Assembly (NCBI GenBank): GCA_019096065.1
Contig: JAGUCH010000004.1
Coordinates: forward strand, 1,922,001-1,986,000
Reading direction: 5' to 3'
Source of the DNA: Paracyclopina nana
Lineage: Eukaryota; Arthropoda; Copepoda; Cyclopoida; Cyclopettidae
DNA length: 64,000 nt
The notes under the pieces were generated by a model. It was given only the letters and a program-made list of their open reading frames with translations, searched no databases and had not been told where the DNA came from. Positions within the stretch are counted from its first letter, which is position 1; the number at the start of each line of letters is the position of its first letter. This document shows, piece after piece, positions 49,559 to 60,359 of this stretch. A program made the translations under genes and the position numbers.

Positions 49559-52500
49559 ACTCCAGCATCCCTCATCTTGGCTGCATTAGACCACATTACC
49601 CAGCATAAACAATTTCTAACTCAAGTGCCAGTGCATATCGGCCGCATCAAGACGCGAGCCTTAGTGGACAGTGGGAACAGCTGGCGCACTTGCATCTCTG
49701 AAGACTTTGCCAAGCGACTAGGAGTCCTCCCCCACGGGCTGCGGCCCTTGGAGGACATGACTGCCGTGGGCACGGCCCACGCCCGTCATCGGTTGCAAGT
49801 GCTGGGGGAGCTCAAGCAGCCCCTACGAGTGCAGTTTGGGGAGCATCCCCACGTGTTCTCCATTCGCCCGGCAGTGGTGCGCAACTTGTCCATGGACTTC
49901 AACCTCTCGGGGCCCTTCTTGAGCCACCACCGCATAGACCAGCTCCACTCGCGGGGCGCCTTGAGGATTCATGGCCAATGCGTCCCGTTGGTCGGGGCCC
50001 TGTCGGCCTCCAGCCAACCTCTTCCGGGGGAATACCCAATATGTGTCCTCCGGCCGGCCATCGTCCCGCCTCGTACCACTGTTCTCGTCGCCGCCGTTGC
50101 CGCCCTATGGCCTCACGGCGATGCGAAGCCCGCGGTCCTGGAGGCCGAAGGGCGGTTTGCCGAAGAAACCCAATTAGCCCCCTGGCTGAACGCCGTAGTG
50201 CAGCCCTCTGCCAGAGGCCACCTCCTAGTGGGAATGCTGAACCCACTGGATCACCCCCTGCAGGTAAAAGGGGGCACCCTCTATGGGATGCTGCGGGAGT
50301 ACGAGCCAGTGGAGGCCGCCGCCTCTGCTGCATCTGCTCCACACCTTCAAGCCATCCAGGCCGCTGAGCCGCCGCCGGGGCTGCCCCCCGAAGCCAGCCC
50401 GCGGGAGAAGATCGAGTTTGCGATCCAAGCATGCGGGCTGAAAGAAACTGACCTTCTTCGCCGACATCCCGAACGCCTGAGGGCGGCCGCGTCTCTGCTG
50501 GCCGCGTACCTGGGCGCCTTCTCCTTCGATGGCCGCACCGGGCAGACCAAGCTGGTGGAGCACGCGATCGACCTCAAGCCGGGCGCCCGACCGATCAACA
50601 TCCGGCGGAGGCCCATCAACCCCAACCTGGAGGCCTCCTTGAAGGAGCAGATCCACAAGTGGTTGGAAGAAGAGGTTATCACTCCGATCTCATCCCCGTG
50701 GTCGGCCCCACTGGTCCCCGTGCGCAAAAAGGACGGCAGCCTCCGTTGGTGTGTGGATTATCGTGAACTCAACAAAATCACGGTGGTCGACTCCCACCCC
50801 ATCGGAGACGTGCGGGACAACCTGAGCCGGTTAGCCCGCTCCACTGTGTTCTCCACCCTGGACGCGGTGGGAGCCTTCAATGTAGTACCAATTCGCTGAA
50901 GATGTGGAGAAGACTACATTCTCCACTGGGGACGGCTCATACGCCTTCTTGAAGATGCCTTTCGGGCTCACAAACGCCCCCAAGACGTACAGCCGCTTGA
51001 ACCGCTTGGTGCTGGAAGGTGTGCCGTGGGACGTGGCCCTGCCCTACCTGGACGACTGCTTGGTTCACTCCCCCGACTTCGACTCGCATTTGCAGAACCT
51101 CAAGATCGTCCTCCAGGCACATCAAAAGGCAGGCCTGTTGCTCAAACCCACCAAGTGCCACCTCTTCCAGACCAGGGTGACTTACCTCGGGCATGTCGTC
51201 ACCCCGAAAGGGCTGGAAGTCATGCCAGCTTACATAGATCTCATCCGCAAGTGGCCGCTGCCGAACACCCGCAAGCTCCTTCGCATTTTCATGGGCAAGG
51301 CCAATTACTATCGGGCCTTCATCGAGAAATACCAGCACATCGCCGCGCTGCTGACTGCACGGCTTTCCAAGGATGACGGGACACCCGACACCCAGGCTTT
51401 TGAGCCATCGCAGGAATATCGCGATGCCTTCGAGGAGATCAAGAGGCGGCTTGTATCGGCCCCGGTCCTTGCGTATCCTGACTTCGCGTCCCCGAACCCG
51501 TTCATCTTGGACACTGACTTCTCCCAAGAGAACAGGGCAGTGGGGGCGGTCTTGTCCCAAGTGCAGGGCGGCAAGGAGCGAGTCATTTTGTACGGAGCGA
51601 AGAAGCTGACCCCGGCCCAGAGCAACTACTCCGCCAACCAAGGAGAGCTGGTCGCTGTCATTATCTTTATTAAGCAATTCAAGTACTACTTGCAGCATCG
51701 ACGGTTCATCCTCCGGACCGACCATCGGGCTCTGCTATGGATTCGCTCCATGGAGGCCCCAACGGGCATGTTGGCCAGATGGCTTGACACCATCTCCAAC
51801 TATGACTTCGAGGTCGTCCATCGGGCAGGCACCAAGCATGGCAATGCCGATTCCCTCAGCCGGGCGCCTCATCTGGACCAAGCGGGAGACCACATTAGCG
51901 CTGAAGTCTCTGACGACGACTTCTTCCGCGTGGCCAGCCTGAAGCTCATCCCTACCAAACCAGAGCTGTGGGCCGAAGCCCAGGAGGAAGACGACGACCT
52001 GGTGACGCTTCGCCAACTGGTCAAACTCCAGCAAGCTCCCTCCAGGGCCCATCTCGATGCCGCTTCCGCCCGAGGGTGAGTACTCATGGAGCAATTCGAC
52101 AGCCTGAGCCTGGACCAGCAGGGAGCCCTCCGACTGCGTGATGCTCAGGGCCGGCCCTCGGCTCGACTCATCGTACCTCGCAAATGGGAAGAGGCCAGTT
52201 TGAGGCACGTGCACGAGACCATGGGGCACCAAGGCCGAGACAACCTGATCCATCGGGCAGCTCAACACTTCTACTTCCCAAACATGGCCAGAGTGGCCGA
52301 TGAGGTTGTGAAGTCCTGCTTGCTATGTCAAAAGGCCAAACCCGCGACCTCGGATCAGCGACACACCTTGGTGCCACGCCATGCTGGGTTTCCATTCCAA
52401 GTACTCAGCCTTTATGATGTGGGGCCGTTTAAGCCCACATCTAACCAGCACCGGTATCTGTTCACGGCTAAGTGTGTGTTCACCAAGTGGATTGAGGCCT

Positions 52501-53273
52501 TCCCATGCCGGTCTAATGATGCTGAGACCGCGGTACGATTCCTCACGACGGAAATCATCCTCCGTGTCGGGCTGCCTGAGCGCCTGCACACCGACCAGGG
52601 CACGCACTTCACAGCACACCTCATGAGGGAAGTATGAGCGGCCCTGGGCATCAAGGCAACCACCACGCCATCATACAACCCGAAGAGCAACCCGGTGGAG
52701 CGGGCCCATCGTGACCTCAACGAGCTCATACGTAAGATGATCAAGGGACACTATTCTAAATGGGCCGAAGTAGTGCCGTTTGCATTATTTATCTTGCGCA
52801 CCACCAAGAACCGCTCCACTGGGCTAGCCCCCTATGAGATGGTGTTTGGCAGGCAACCTACCACCAACCTCGATCTCATCTTCGGAGACCCACAGCCGGC
52901 AGTGCACAAGGCAACAGAAGCCGGTCGTTTCGCCAAACAATTACGGGAACGGATACAGCTTGCGCATGAATGGGCTCGTAAGAACATTTCTGCATCCATT
53001 GAACGGCAAAGACGGGCCTACCATATGGACAAGCAAGCCTTCTCCCCAGGCCAGAAGGTGTGGCTGTTCACACCAAAAGTTGTGCGGTTAATATCCAAGA
53101 AATTGCAAACTTTCTGGACCGGCCCTTGGACCATAGAGAAAAGAATTAATGAGCTCACGTACGAAATCTCGCCAGACCCATCATGGCCGCCAACTAAAAA
53201 GCAAGTTGTCTCAGTGGACCGGTTGAAACTGTACATCGCACCGTCAGATCCACAAGCCGAGACAATCACATAA
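49523..53273 (+). pseudogene. pol: Gypsy Pol (protease, RT, RNase H, integrase), disrupted
   Basis: Replication polyprotein, domains in order: aspartic protease (ALVDSGNSW, near 49660); reverse transcriptase from about 50600, with LVPVRKKDGSLRWCVDYREL and YLDD (LPYLDDCLVHS, near 51050); RNase H (FILDTDFSQENRAVGAVLSQ); integrase with HHCC zinc motif (HVHETMGHQ ... CLLC, near 52205-52330), catalytic Asp in YDVGP and HTDQGTHF and Glu in NPVERAHR. Breaks: a one-base frame change around 50890-50903, inside RT and upstream of YLDD, leading to TGA at 50897-50899; TGA at 52077-52079 between RNase H and integrase; TGA at 52635-52637 inside the integrase core. The frame resumes unchanged after each TGA in the latter two cases. 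Confidence 0.88.
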
Positions 53274-53279
53274 CCTCCA

Positions 53280-53963
53280 ATGGAAGACATGGATTTCGAC
53301 ATGCCAGGAGATGAGTCTGCAGAGCACATGCACGCCCCCGACCCAGCCTCCAATGAGCAGCCAAGCGAAACCACACACTCGTTCGAATATGCAGTAGCAC
53401 CCACGGATCGTGAATATGGATTTCCACACGCAAAAGACGATCCTATTCCACCATTCAATGACGATCCAACCATTCCACAATACGACTGCACCATGTTTGA
53501 ACAAACGCCACAAGACGATGACGATACCCCACCGAATGAGAATGAGGTGCAGGAGCAAATCATCCCCGATAATAATAGCAACAATTCGCCGCCGCCATCA
53601 CCGATAGCTCGACCACCACCAAGGAAAAGAAGGACAGCAGCAGAAATGTTGCAAGAATATTCGCAGCAAATATTAGGGGGCCAAGACAAGCTCGCAGAAA
53701 CATCGCGCTCGAGAACGAGAAGTGGCGACAAACAACCAAGTCGCGACGAGGCAATGCTGCCCTTGCAACAAGAACCAACAACACCAGCTCTGCCTGAAAC
53801 AACAAGGTATCTGCTGCCACCGCTAGAGCCGCGGCCACCACCAATAAGACCGTCAATACCATCAACCATCCCAGAAGTGTCGCGCTCACAAACATCATCA
53901 TCATCGTCACAGGGGCAAAATTCTAGCACATCAACACCGATTTCTGATAATGTATTCGATTAA
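53280..53963 (+). CDS. Extra ORF between pol and env of the gypsy element
   Basis: A 227-residue open frame starting with ATG seven bases after the pol stop. Composition is acidic and rich in Pro, Ser, Thr, Asn and Gln (for example DDDDTPPNEN, PPPSPIARPPPRKRR), with a short basic cluster in the middle that could act as a nuclear localisation signal. No enzyme domain recognised. Tight spacing to pol and an undamaged frame suggest it is a real accessory protein, or a detached Pol tail. Function unknown. Confidence 0.6.
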   Translation: MEDMDFDMPGDESAEHMHAPDPASNEQPSETTHSFEYAVAPTDREYGFPHAKDDPIPPFNDDPTIPQYDCTMFEQTPQDDDDTPPNENEVQEQIIPDNNSNNSPPPSPIARPPPRKRRTAAEMLQEYSQQILGGQDKLAETSRSRTRSGDKQPSRDEAMLPLQQEPTTPALPETTRYLLPPLEPRPPPIRPSIPSTIPEVSRSQTSSSSSQGQNSSTSTPISDNVFD

Positions 53964-54169
53964 TGCGCATATTGCTGCCCTCATACAAAAGTTTGGGGGG
54001 GTGGCAACACGCGCACACGCAAAAACAGTAAAAACTTCAAAACTTTCGCATTCTGGCCGCAAAATTATGACAGCTCAATAATTTACTATTCCTCTCTTCC
54101 AGTTCTGAGTACCAGTGCTAATCTTAATTTGCTACCATACAAAACTTATAACCCACGAATCAACGAATC

Positions 54170-56644
54170 ATGACGCCAGTAAGCTGCCTTCTTTGGCCCT
54201 CTACGTACTTGATGGTTTTCTTCGTGTACGCATACTGGATCCTGTTCAGCGAACTGGCCCAGGCCGCCGTGGTCCCGGGGACGTCACCCCGGAGTCGCGT
54301 CTCTGATCTCTACACCCCGGATGCGAAGGTCACGTCGTTCACCACCTACGACTGCGCACACCCCGACGCTATTCACGAAGCCATTGACCTGAGTCAGCCC
54401 GAACTCTGTGAGGACATTCGAAGCGCATATCAGGCCCCCATCAACATCACGGTCCAGGTGCTCCAGACCGCGTCGACCCTCTCGATCAAGGCCTTCCGGT
54501 GCAGGGTACATTTGTCCCGACAGGTGACGAGATGCGGGTATGATAGCATCAGCTATGGCAGCCAAATGACCGACGTCAACAGGCCCTACTTGGTGACCCC
54601 GCAAGCCTGCCGGGAGGCCGCCGAGAAGCATTACCTGATAGTGGAAAATAAGAAGGTGGAAGTGGCTCTCAACAACCCGACCTCGCTCTCCTATTTCTCC
54701 AAAGGAGGGTTAGACAAGGACCACAAGTGCACTACCACCACCTTCACCAGCGGAGGTGTTACATTCTACAAGTCGTACGAGACCACCACCATCCACGCGC
54801 TGGTGGAGCCGATCTACGGGAAACTGAATACGGCCAATGGGCGGGTGGTGTTTTCCAACCACCTGACTGCGAACTTTCAGGATCTCATCGTGCAAGACGA
54901 TGCGGAAGGCACCATTGTGTGGCCCAAGCGGAAGTCACCCCGCTGCGAGGACGAGCTCAGTGAGGTGTATCGAGGGCCTGCCGTGCTCTACCCGCACAGG
55001 AATGCTACCAGCCTCATGGGAGGAGCGGGACATCTCGGTGATCTCCTCCTGCTAGCCCATGAGGAGGAGTCAAGGTTCGCAGGGTTCGTCCTCAAAGGCG
55101 TACAGTCCATGTGCCAGCGGAAACTGTTCACCACCCAGCTGAGGGATTTCGCCATCCTCTTGGTGGGGCCCGGAGAAGGACCCCTCCAAGCTAAGTACCT
55201 GCACCCGGAGGACATGGATGGAGCCAACATTCAAACGCAGCTCGCGTTTGTGCACTCCCAACATGCGTTGCACATTCAGGATCGCTTCAAATTCTTACAG
55301 GAGTTAATTTGTAAAAACGAGCGTGCAATTCTCCATTCCAAGTTGCAGAGCATGGCCTCCGGATCGTCCTCGTATGCCACCCTGGACAGCCATGGGCCCG
55401 GCCACCTTGTCACGCGGACGGGGGCCGTGGCCTACGTGACTTCTTGCTACCCGGTGCAGGCGGTCACCCGATCCATCGACAACTGCACCCAGGAGATTCC
55501 CGTGCTTGTCAACAACGAGACCCGGTTCGCGGACCCGCTGTCCTTTATTCTGACCGACCGGCCAAGTGTGGTCCCGTGCGATTCGATCACGCCCATCAAG
55601 TGGCGCATACATAACCAATGGATGTGCGCCACGCCCCAGATTCACGCCTGCATCGCTCCGTCTCAGCTCAATCCTATGTCTGATGCCGCCCCGCGCAGCC
55701 ATCAGTACGACATCAGCCGCGGGTTGGGCGGTGGCGTGTTCTCAGCGGAACAGCGGGCCAACCATATCTTGTACCTCCACCTCTTCAGCAGCCGGGAGGC
55801 GGTGGTCAACACGATTACCAGCAACGTGCTGCACAACTCCCTGATCACGGGTAGCCGCTCCACCACCTTCTGGTCTCAGGAGGACATCGACCAAATGGTG
55901 GACCACGTAGGGAGTGCGATCATTCCCTTCTTCAGTTCTGTGGGGAAGTATTACTCGTACTTCACTGGGTTCCTCATCACCGTGGGCCTCCTGAAGTTGA
56001 TCCTGGGAGCCGTGCTGCGCATGATCATCCTCTACCGCCGACGAGGCTTCGGGTGGTGGATGTTGTTGGCCATTTGGCACACGGCGTTCCTGATGGTGGA
56101 GATGCCGTGGAGGATGGTGACTAACTTAGGGCAGGATCAGATCCTGTTCCCAGGGGGCGACAGCGATGATGAACGGCCCTCTCGCCGAGGGCGCCGCCAC
56201 CCTGGGGGCGGGACTACCCAAGCATTCCGCCTGGCCAACTTGGGCAGCTCCGACGACGACGATGATGAGGATGCACCGCCCAAGTACGCGACGGCCGCCG
56301 CCGGTGCCGCGGGTGTGGAAGAGGACGAGGCCGCCCCTAGGACTAGACGTGGATTTCGCCAGCGGCTGCGAGAGGCCCTCTCCCAAGAACAGGACTCGGT
56401 GTATAAGAACCTGCAGGCGCAGGTGGACGTGCTGGCTCGGCAGAACGAGTCTATGCATACGTACCTGATGACCGTACTGCCCGCCGCCACTGTGCCTGCG
56501 GTGCCCTCCGCCACGTCCACTCCGCTCAAGCCGTTTCCGGAAGTCGCGGTTACACCGGCCCCACCGATCTCCCCGGTTCGGCCTGCTACGCCCAGACAAC
56601 GGACCATGGGCCCCCGTCGTGAGGACACGACAACCCTTCAGTAG
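54170..56644 (+). CDS. env: Gypsy Env-like glycoprotein
   Basis: An 824-residue intact frame in the position of env. A hydrophobic N-terminal segment (about residues 7-30) looks like a signal peptide. The ectodomain has many Cys and several NxS/T sites (NITV, NATS, NNCT). Near residues 600-640 a hydrophobic stretch (YFTGFLITVGLLKLILGAVL) and a second one after RRRGFGWW form the membrane anchor. The cytosolic tail of about 170 residues is acidic, then Pro-rich, with RTRRGFRQRL basic residues and a coiled-coil-like helix. I cannot link it to the baculovirus F-type Env of classical errantiviruses; the source viral family is unresolved. Presence of env suggests past infectious ability. Confidence 0.75.
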   Translation: MTPVSCLLWPSTYLMVFFVYAYWILFSELAQAAVVPGTSPRSRVSDLYTPDAKVTSFTTYDCAHPDAIHEAIDLSQPELCEDIRSAYQAPINITVQVLQTASTLSIKAFRCRVHLSRQVTRCGYDSISYGSQMTDVNRPYLVTPQACREAAEKHYLIVENKKVEVALNNPTSLSYFSKGGLDKDHKCTTTTFTSGGVTFYKSYETTTIHALVEPIYGKLNTANGRVVFSNHLTANFQDLIVQDDAEGTIVWPKRKSPRCEDELSEVYRGPAVLYPHRNATSLMGGAGHLGDLLLLAHEEESRFAGFVLKGVQSMCQRKLFTTQLRDFAILLVGPGEGPLQAKYLHPEDMDGANIQTQLAFVHSQHALHIQDRFKFLQELICKNERAILHSKLQSMASGSSSYATLDSHGPGHLVTRTGAVAYVTSCYPVQAVTRSIDNCTQEIPVLVNNETRFADPLSFILTDRPSVVPCDSITPIKWRIHNQWMCATPQIHACIAPSQLNPMSDAAPRSHQYDISRGLGGGVFSAEQRANHILYLHLFSSREAVVNTITSNVLHNSLITGSRSTTFWSQEDIDQMVDHVGSAIIPFFSSVGKYYSYFTGFLITVGLLKLILGAVLRMIILYRRRGFGWWMLLAIWHTAFLMVEMPWRMVTNLGQDQILFPGGDSDDERPSRRGRRHPGGGTTQAFRLANLGSSDDDDDEDAPPKYATAAAGAAGVEEDEAAPRTRRGFRQRLREALSQEQDSVYKNLQAQVDVLARQNESMHTYLMTVLPAATVPAVPSATSTPLKPFPEVAVTPAPPISPVRPATPRQRTMGPRREDTTTLQ

Positions 56645-56652
56645 GGGGAAGT
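56643..56652 (+). other. Gypsy polypurine tract
   Basis: AGGGGGAAGT directly before the 3' LTR; expected primer for plus-strand synthesis. Confidence 0.8.
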
Positions 56653-56849
56653 TGTAGCAGGAACGCGGGTACACGGGTGTGTTCTATGGGCGCGCAGTGA
56701 GCGCCTGGTCCCGGTGAAATGAATTGTACAGCAGTTAATAAACGGACGCACTCGAGTAAACACCTCGACTAGTTTCTAGTAGCAAGTTCTTCTATCGCTA
56801 CCCGCGGGCGCGCGTGTCATCCTCGGGGGGTCTATACGAACCTCCTACA
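56653..56849 (+). repeat. Gypsy 3' LTR
   Basis: 197 bp, same sequence as 46516-46712 as far as I can read, followed by the target duplication ATTT. Confidence 0.95.
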
Positions 56850-57390
56850 ATTTCCTGTCCATTTGCCATGTCATAAGAGGAACTTGTCTTCCCCGCGTGA
56901 CTGATCAAAGTTAAGCTCAAAATTGCTTTGAATCTAATCAACAAACTGTTTTTCAGTGCTCAAGGCAAATATGCTTCTAAACAGCTCACTAAAAAATTGC
57001 CACTTACTTTCAGAAATACATAAGTGGCTACACCACAGAAACGGAAGTTAATTTGATGCAAGCATTTGCAATATGTCAAGTTTGGGTCTCAAGATAGTTC
57101 CCAATTCAGCATCAAAAAACATTTTCGGATGTCCCAACCAGGCAAAAAAGACATAAGAATGAAAAATCTTTTTAGATGCTTGAGCTGGGGACCATATAAA
57201 ATGCCCAAATGGCCCAAAATGGCCCAAATGGCCCAAAATTTTAAAACCTAAAAATTTCAACTCAGGCAGCACCCTTGGGCATTGAGGAGTCCAAATATGA
57301 AAATTATTTTTGCCTAACTCAAAGGAAAGTCACTTAAATATTAACTTAAAGATTGAAAAAATTACTGTATAATAGCCTGGAGGCCCAAAT
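56850..57390. other. Non-coding flank with a diverged satellite copy
   Basis: Continues the host sequence interrupted by the gypsy element. At about 57190-57260 the block GGCCCAAAATGGCCCAAATGGCCCAAAATTTT is a degenerate start of the satellite array that follows. Confidence 0.5.
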
Positions 57391-58230
57391 GGCCCAAAAT
57401 TTTAGATTTGAAAAATTCCAATGCAGAATGATTCCTAGTGACTAGGAGAGTGCACTCACAAAATTTGACAATCCTAATACTAAAGGAAGTACCTTAAATA
57501 ATAACTTAAACATTGTTATTGTGCTAGGCACAAAGTGGCCCAAAATTTTAGATTTGAAAAATTCCAATGCAGAATGATCCTTTGTGACTAGGAGAGTTCA
57601 CACATAATATTTGACAATCCTAATACTTAAGGAAGTGCCTTAAATAATAACTTAAACATTGTTAATGTGCCAGGGACAAAGTGGCCCAAAATTTTAGATT
57701 TGAAAAATTCCAATGCAGAATGATTCCTAGTGACTAGGAGAGTGCACTCATAAAATTTGACAATCCTAATACTAAAGGAAGTGCCTTAATTAATAACTTA
57801 AACATCGTTAATGTGCCAGGCACAAAGTGGCCCAAAATTTTAGATTTGAAAAATTCCAATGCAGAATGATCCCTTGTTACAAGGAGAGTGCACTCATAAA
57901 ATTTGACAATCCTAATACTTAAGGAAGGGCCTTAAATAATAACTTAAACATTGTTAATGTGTTAGGCACAAAGTGGCCCAAAATTTTAGATTTGAAAAAT
58001 TCCAATGCAGAATGATCCCTTGTTACTAGGAGAGTGCACACATAATATTTGACAATCCTAATACTTAAGGAAGTGCCTTAAATAATAACTTAAACATTGT
58101 TAATGTGCCAGGCACAAAGTGGCCCAAAATTTTAGATTTGAAAAATTCCAATGCAGAATGATCCCTTGTTACAAGGAGAGTGCACTCATAAAATTTGACA
58201 ATCCTAATACTTAAGGAAGGGCCTTAACAG
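57391..58230. repeat. 146 bp satellite array
   Basis: The string GGCCCAAAATTTTAGATTTG recurs at 57391, 57537, 57683, 57829, 57975 and 58121, a constant period of 146 bp. Units contain AATTCCAATGCAGAATGAT, GAGAGTGCAC, TTTGACAATCCTAATACT and TTAATAACTTAAACATTGTT. About 5.7 copies with few substitutions and no indels change the period. A detached fragment lies at 62083-62140. Confidence 0.92.
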
Positions 58231-59400
58231 ACTGATTTTTTTGGCCAGGGCTTCGTTTGATACATCGATTCGGGTTTGATTTTTCAATTTTGGGCCCAAA
58301 CCCCTTGTCACCATGTGGTTTGATGGGGTTTCAAGTTTGGCGGCCCCCAGGATGCTCTAAGGGGGTCAAATGGGGCCTGGTCTTATCAGCTGATTGAAAC
58401 AAGGCAAATCTTTGCGGGGGCGTGGCTGGAGGAGTGGAGGGCAGCCAAAATCAACTATGCCCCAATTCTTGAGGCCCCTGGGGGGTGTCCAGATGTCAGG
58501 GGAAAAAAGTTGGAAAAAGTCCTCGGCAATGCCAAAAAAAGCCAAAATTTGCGTTTTCGGACCCCACTTTGAGGCCGATTATCTCCAAAGGCCACGGATG
58601 GATTTTGGATTTTTTTGCTCCGAATGGCAGATAAAGATCCAAATTGTTACCAAAAAAAAATTTGGGAGGGTGTTATTCCTCGTTTGTCCGCTTCGAGCTC
58701 TCAAAGTTGGACAAAATTCACTTTTTCACAGTAGTAACAAAATGGCTACTTTTCTTCTGTCAAAAATTCTCGATTGGTCACAGTGGCCAAGTTGATGGCT
58801 GGAGTGTGGGCCATTTGGTCTGGAGGACACCTCTAGGGTCTCAGTGGTTGGTATCAGGTCCAACTTCCATGGTAGGTCAAGGCCAGGCCCAGCCAGGAGC
58901 CTTGGAGCCGAGCCATCGCGACGGCCATTTCGTTTCAGTGGCAATTCCAAGGGCCTTGCTGCCAATTCTAGGGACAGATGGTTGACCATTTGGCCTTGAT
59001 CACTCCTTCAGGGTCCCAGCAGATGATTTCAAGGCTAACAGTCAAGGTACAGCAAGGCCAGCTTGATCCAGGGGGCTTGGAGTTCACTTGTGGCATTGGT
59101 GATTTGGCTACAGAAAGTCTTCGAGGGTCTCGATGGCCAAGTTCTCGGATCAAGTGAGGATTTTTTGAGCTGTATCACTCCTTTGACATCCCAAGAGATG
59201 ATTTCAGGTTCAACTTTGATGGTGATCATCAGCTGACTGCTTCCAGGGCTACCAGAGCTTATTTGCCAGCTCAGCTGCCAATGGTTCAATGAAAGGCAGC
59301 ATAGGAACCCGAAGTCAGGCTGACTGCACTAGATGGCACTGAGTTCAGACGGCTTGACGTCATCAGTGCGCGCGCGTAGTTGACACGTTTAACAAATGAA
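58231..59400. repeat. Degenerate tandem repeat, period about 175 bp
   Basis: From about 58800, related blocks (GG.CTCAGTGG.. / CAGCAGATGATTTCAAGG / CAAGAGATGATTTCAGG; CAAGGCCAG.CC..CCAGG.GCTTGGAG) recur at roughly 58840, 59018 and 59189. Copies are diverged. No gene supported in this stretch. Confidence 0.5.
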
Positions 59401-59499
59401 CTGCCAGATGTGAACTATATTAAAAAGTCAAAAAGAGCCAGCTCCCTCGTACAAAAACGCCACTTTAATAAAATGGGTCAATCTGGATACACTTTTAAT

Positions 59500-59800
59500 T
59501 AGTGTTCTAGCTTGCCCGTAAGCCAGCCCAAAGGCCAGCCTGTAATTTGAGGAAAAGATGGAATTTCAGGAAAGATAGCTCTCTAAATATAGTGAGATGT
59601 AAATATAATTGGTCAATTTGAATCTTAGACACTACTTAAGCTTGTAAAAATTATACCTTACGAAAAATAATCAAGAAAATAAGGCATTTTGCTCATTCAG
59701 ACGGCGCTACGAAGTCAGCAATCAGCCGTCTGAAATCTTATGAGCTTGCCGGTAGGATAAATATGGTACGATTTACGGTTCCCTATGGATCACAGCCAAG
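59500..59800. repeat. Uninterrupted copy of the dispersed repeat
   Basis: CTAGCTTGCCCGTAAGCCAG and GAGCTTGCCGGTAGGATAAA correspond to the two flanks of the BEL/Pao element (about 41688-41742 and 46181-46350), here without the insertion. Confidence 0.6.
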
Positions 59801-60359
59801 ACCAAGGCTGGAGAGTGGATTTTTTAGGCTGAATCAACTCAAATGGATGCAAGGAGATGAAAGACAGTCTATTTTTCATGGTGATATGCTCCCTTCTTCA
59901 ACCAGGAGTGCCAAAGTTTCGTATGAACAAAAATTGAAAATGGCTTCAATAAAGAGCTCCTTTAATTGCAGCCAAGATGAGCAATGGCAAGTCACTTTTT
60001 TGCCCCAGCTCATCTCAGTGGGTGCCAAAGAGAATTTAGAAGGTGCAAACTGTCAGGTGTTGCGCACCTTTCATGGTTCTGGATGCGCAAACTTTCCTGT
60101 GACAGCCAGAGCTCTTATAATAACAACTTCTACTCACGGATAAAAAAGGCTCGCACTCGACAAATCACGGATTGAACTTGACTTTTTTGGTCCAGCTCAC
60201 CTCCATTGGTGCCAAAGAGGCTGTGGAATGTGAAAAATTTCCCTCAGAAGCTACGACAGGGGATTTTTTGGTTTACACCATTGGAATCCCCCTATAAATA
60301 GCTTTCAGAAAATGTATAATTTAAAGTTGGTTGAGACAGTTTAGGTTAAACCCTTACCA
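59801..60359. other. Non-coding stretch
   Basis: An open frame at 59763-60143 covers repeat sequence at its start and has no family resemblance; I do not call it a gene. Confidence 0.4.

Larger units (their letters stand above)
46516..56849 (+). mobile_element. Ty3/gypsy LTR retroelement with env (errantivirus-like)
   Basis: A 10,334 bp element with two 197 bp LTRs that read as identical, TG...CA ends, and a 4 bp target duplication ATTT (46512-46515 and 56850-56853). Order: LTR, 1.5 kb leader, gag, -1 frameshift signal, protease-RT-RNase H-integrase, a small acidic ORF, env, polypurine tract AGGGGGAAGT (56643-56652), LTR. Integrase after RNase H places it in Ty3/gypsy (Metaviridae). Base composition is visibly GC-richer than the surrounding host DNA. 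Despite identical LTRs, pol carries one frame change and two in-frame TGA codons, so this copy is not autonomous. Confidence 0.95.

Noticed and set aside
53018-53929. 303-residue minus-strand open frame over the extra gypsy ORF
   Set aside because: Low-complexity Ser/Gly/Cys-rich shadow of the Pro/Asp-rich plus-strand ORF.
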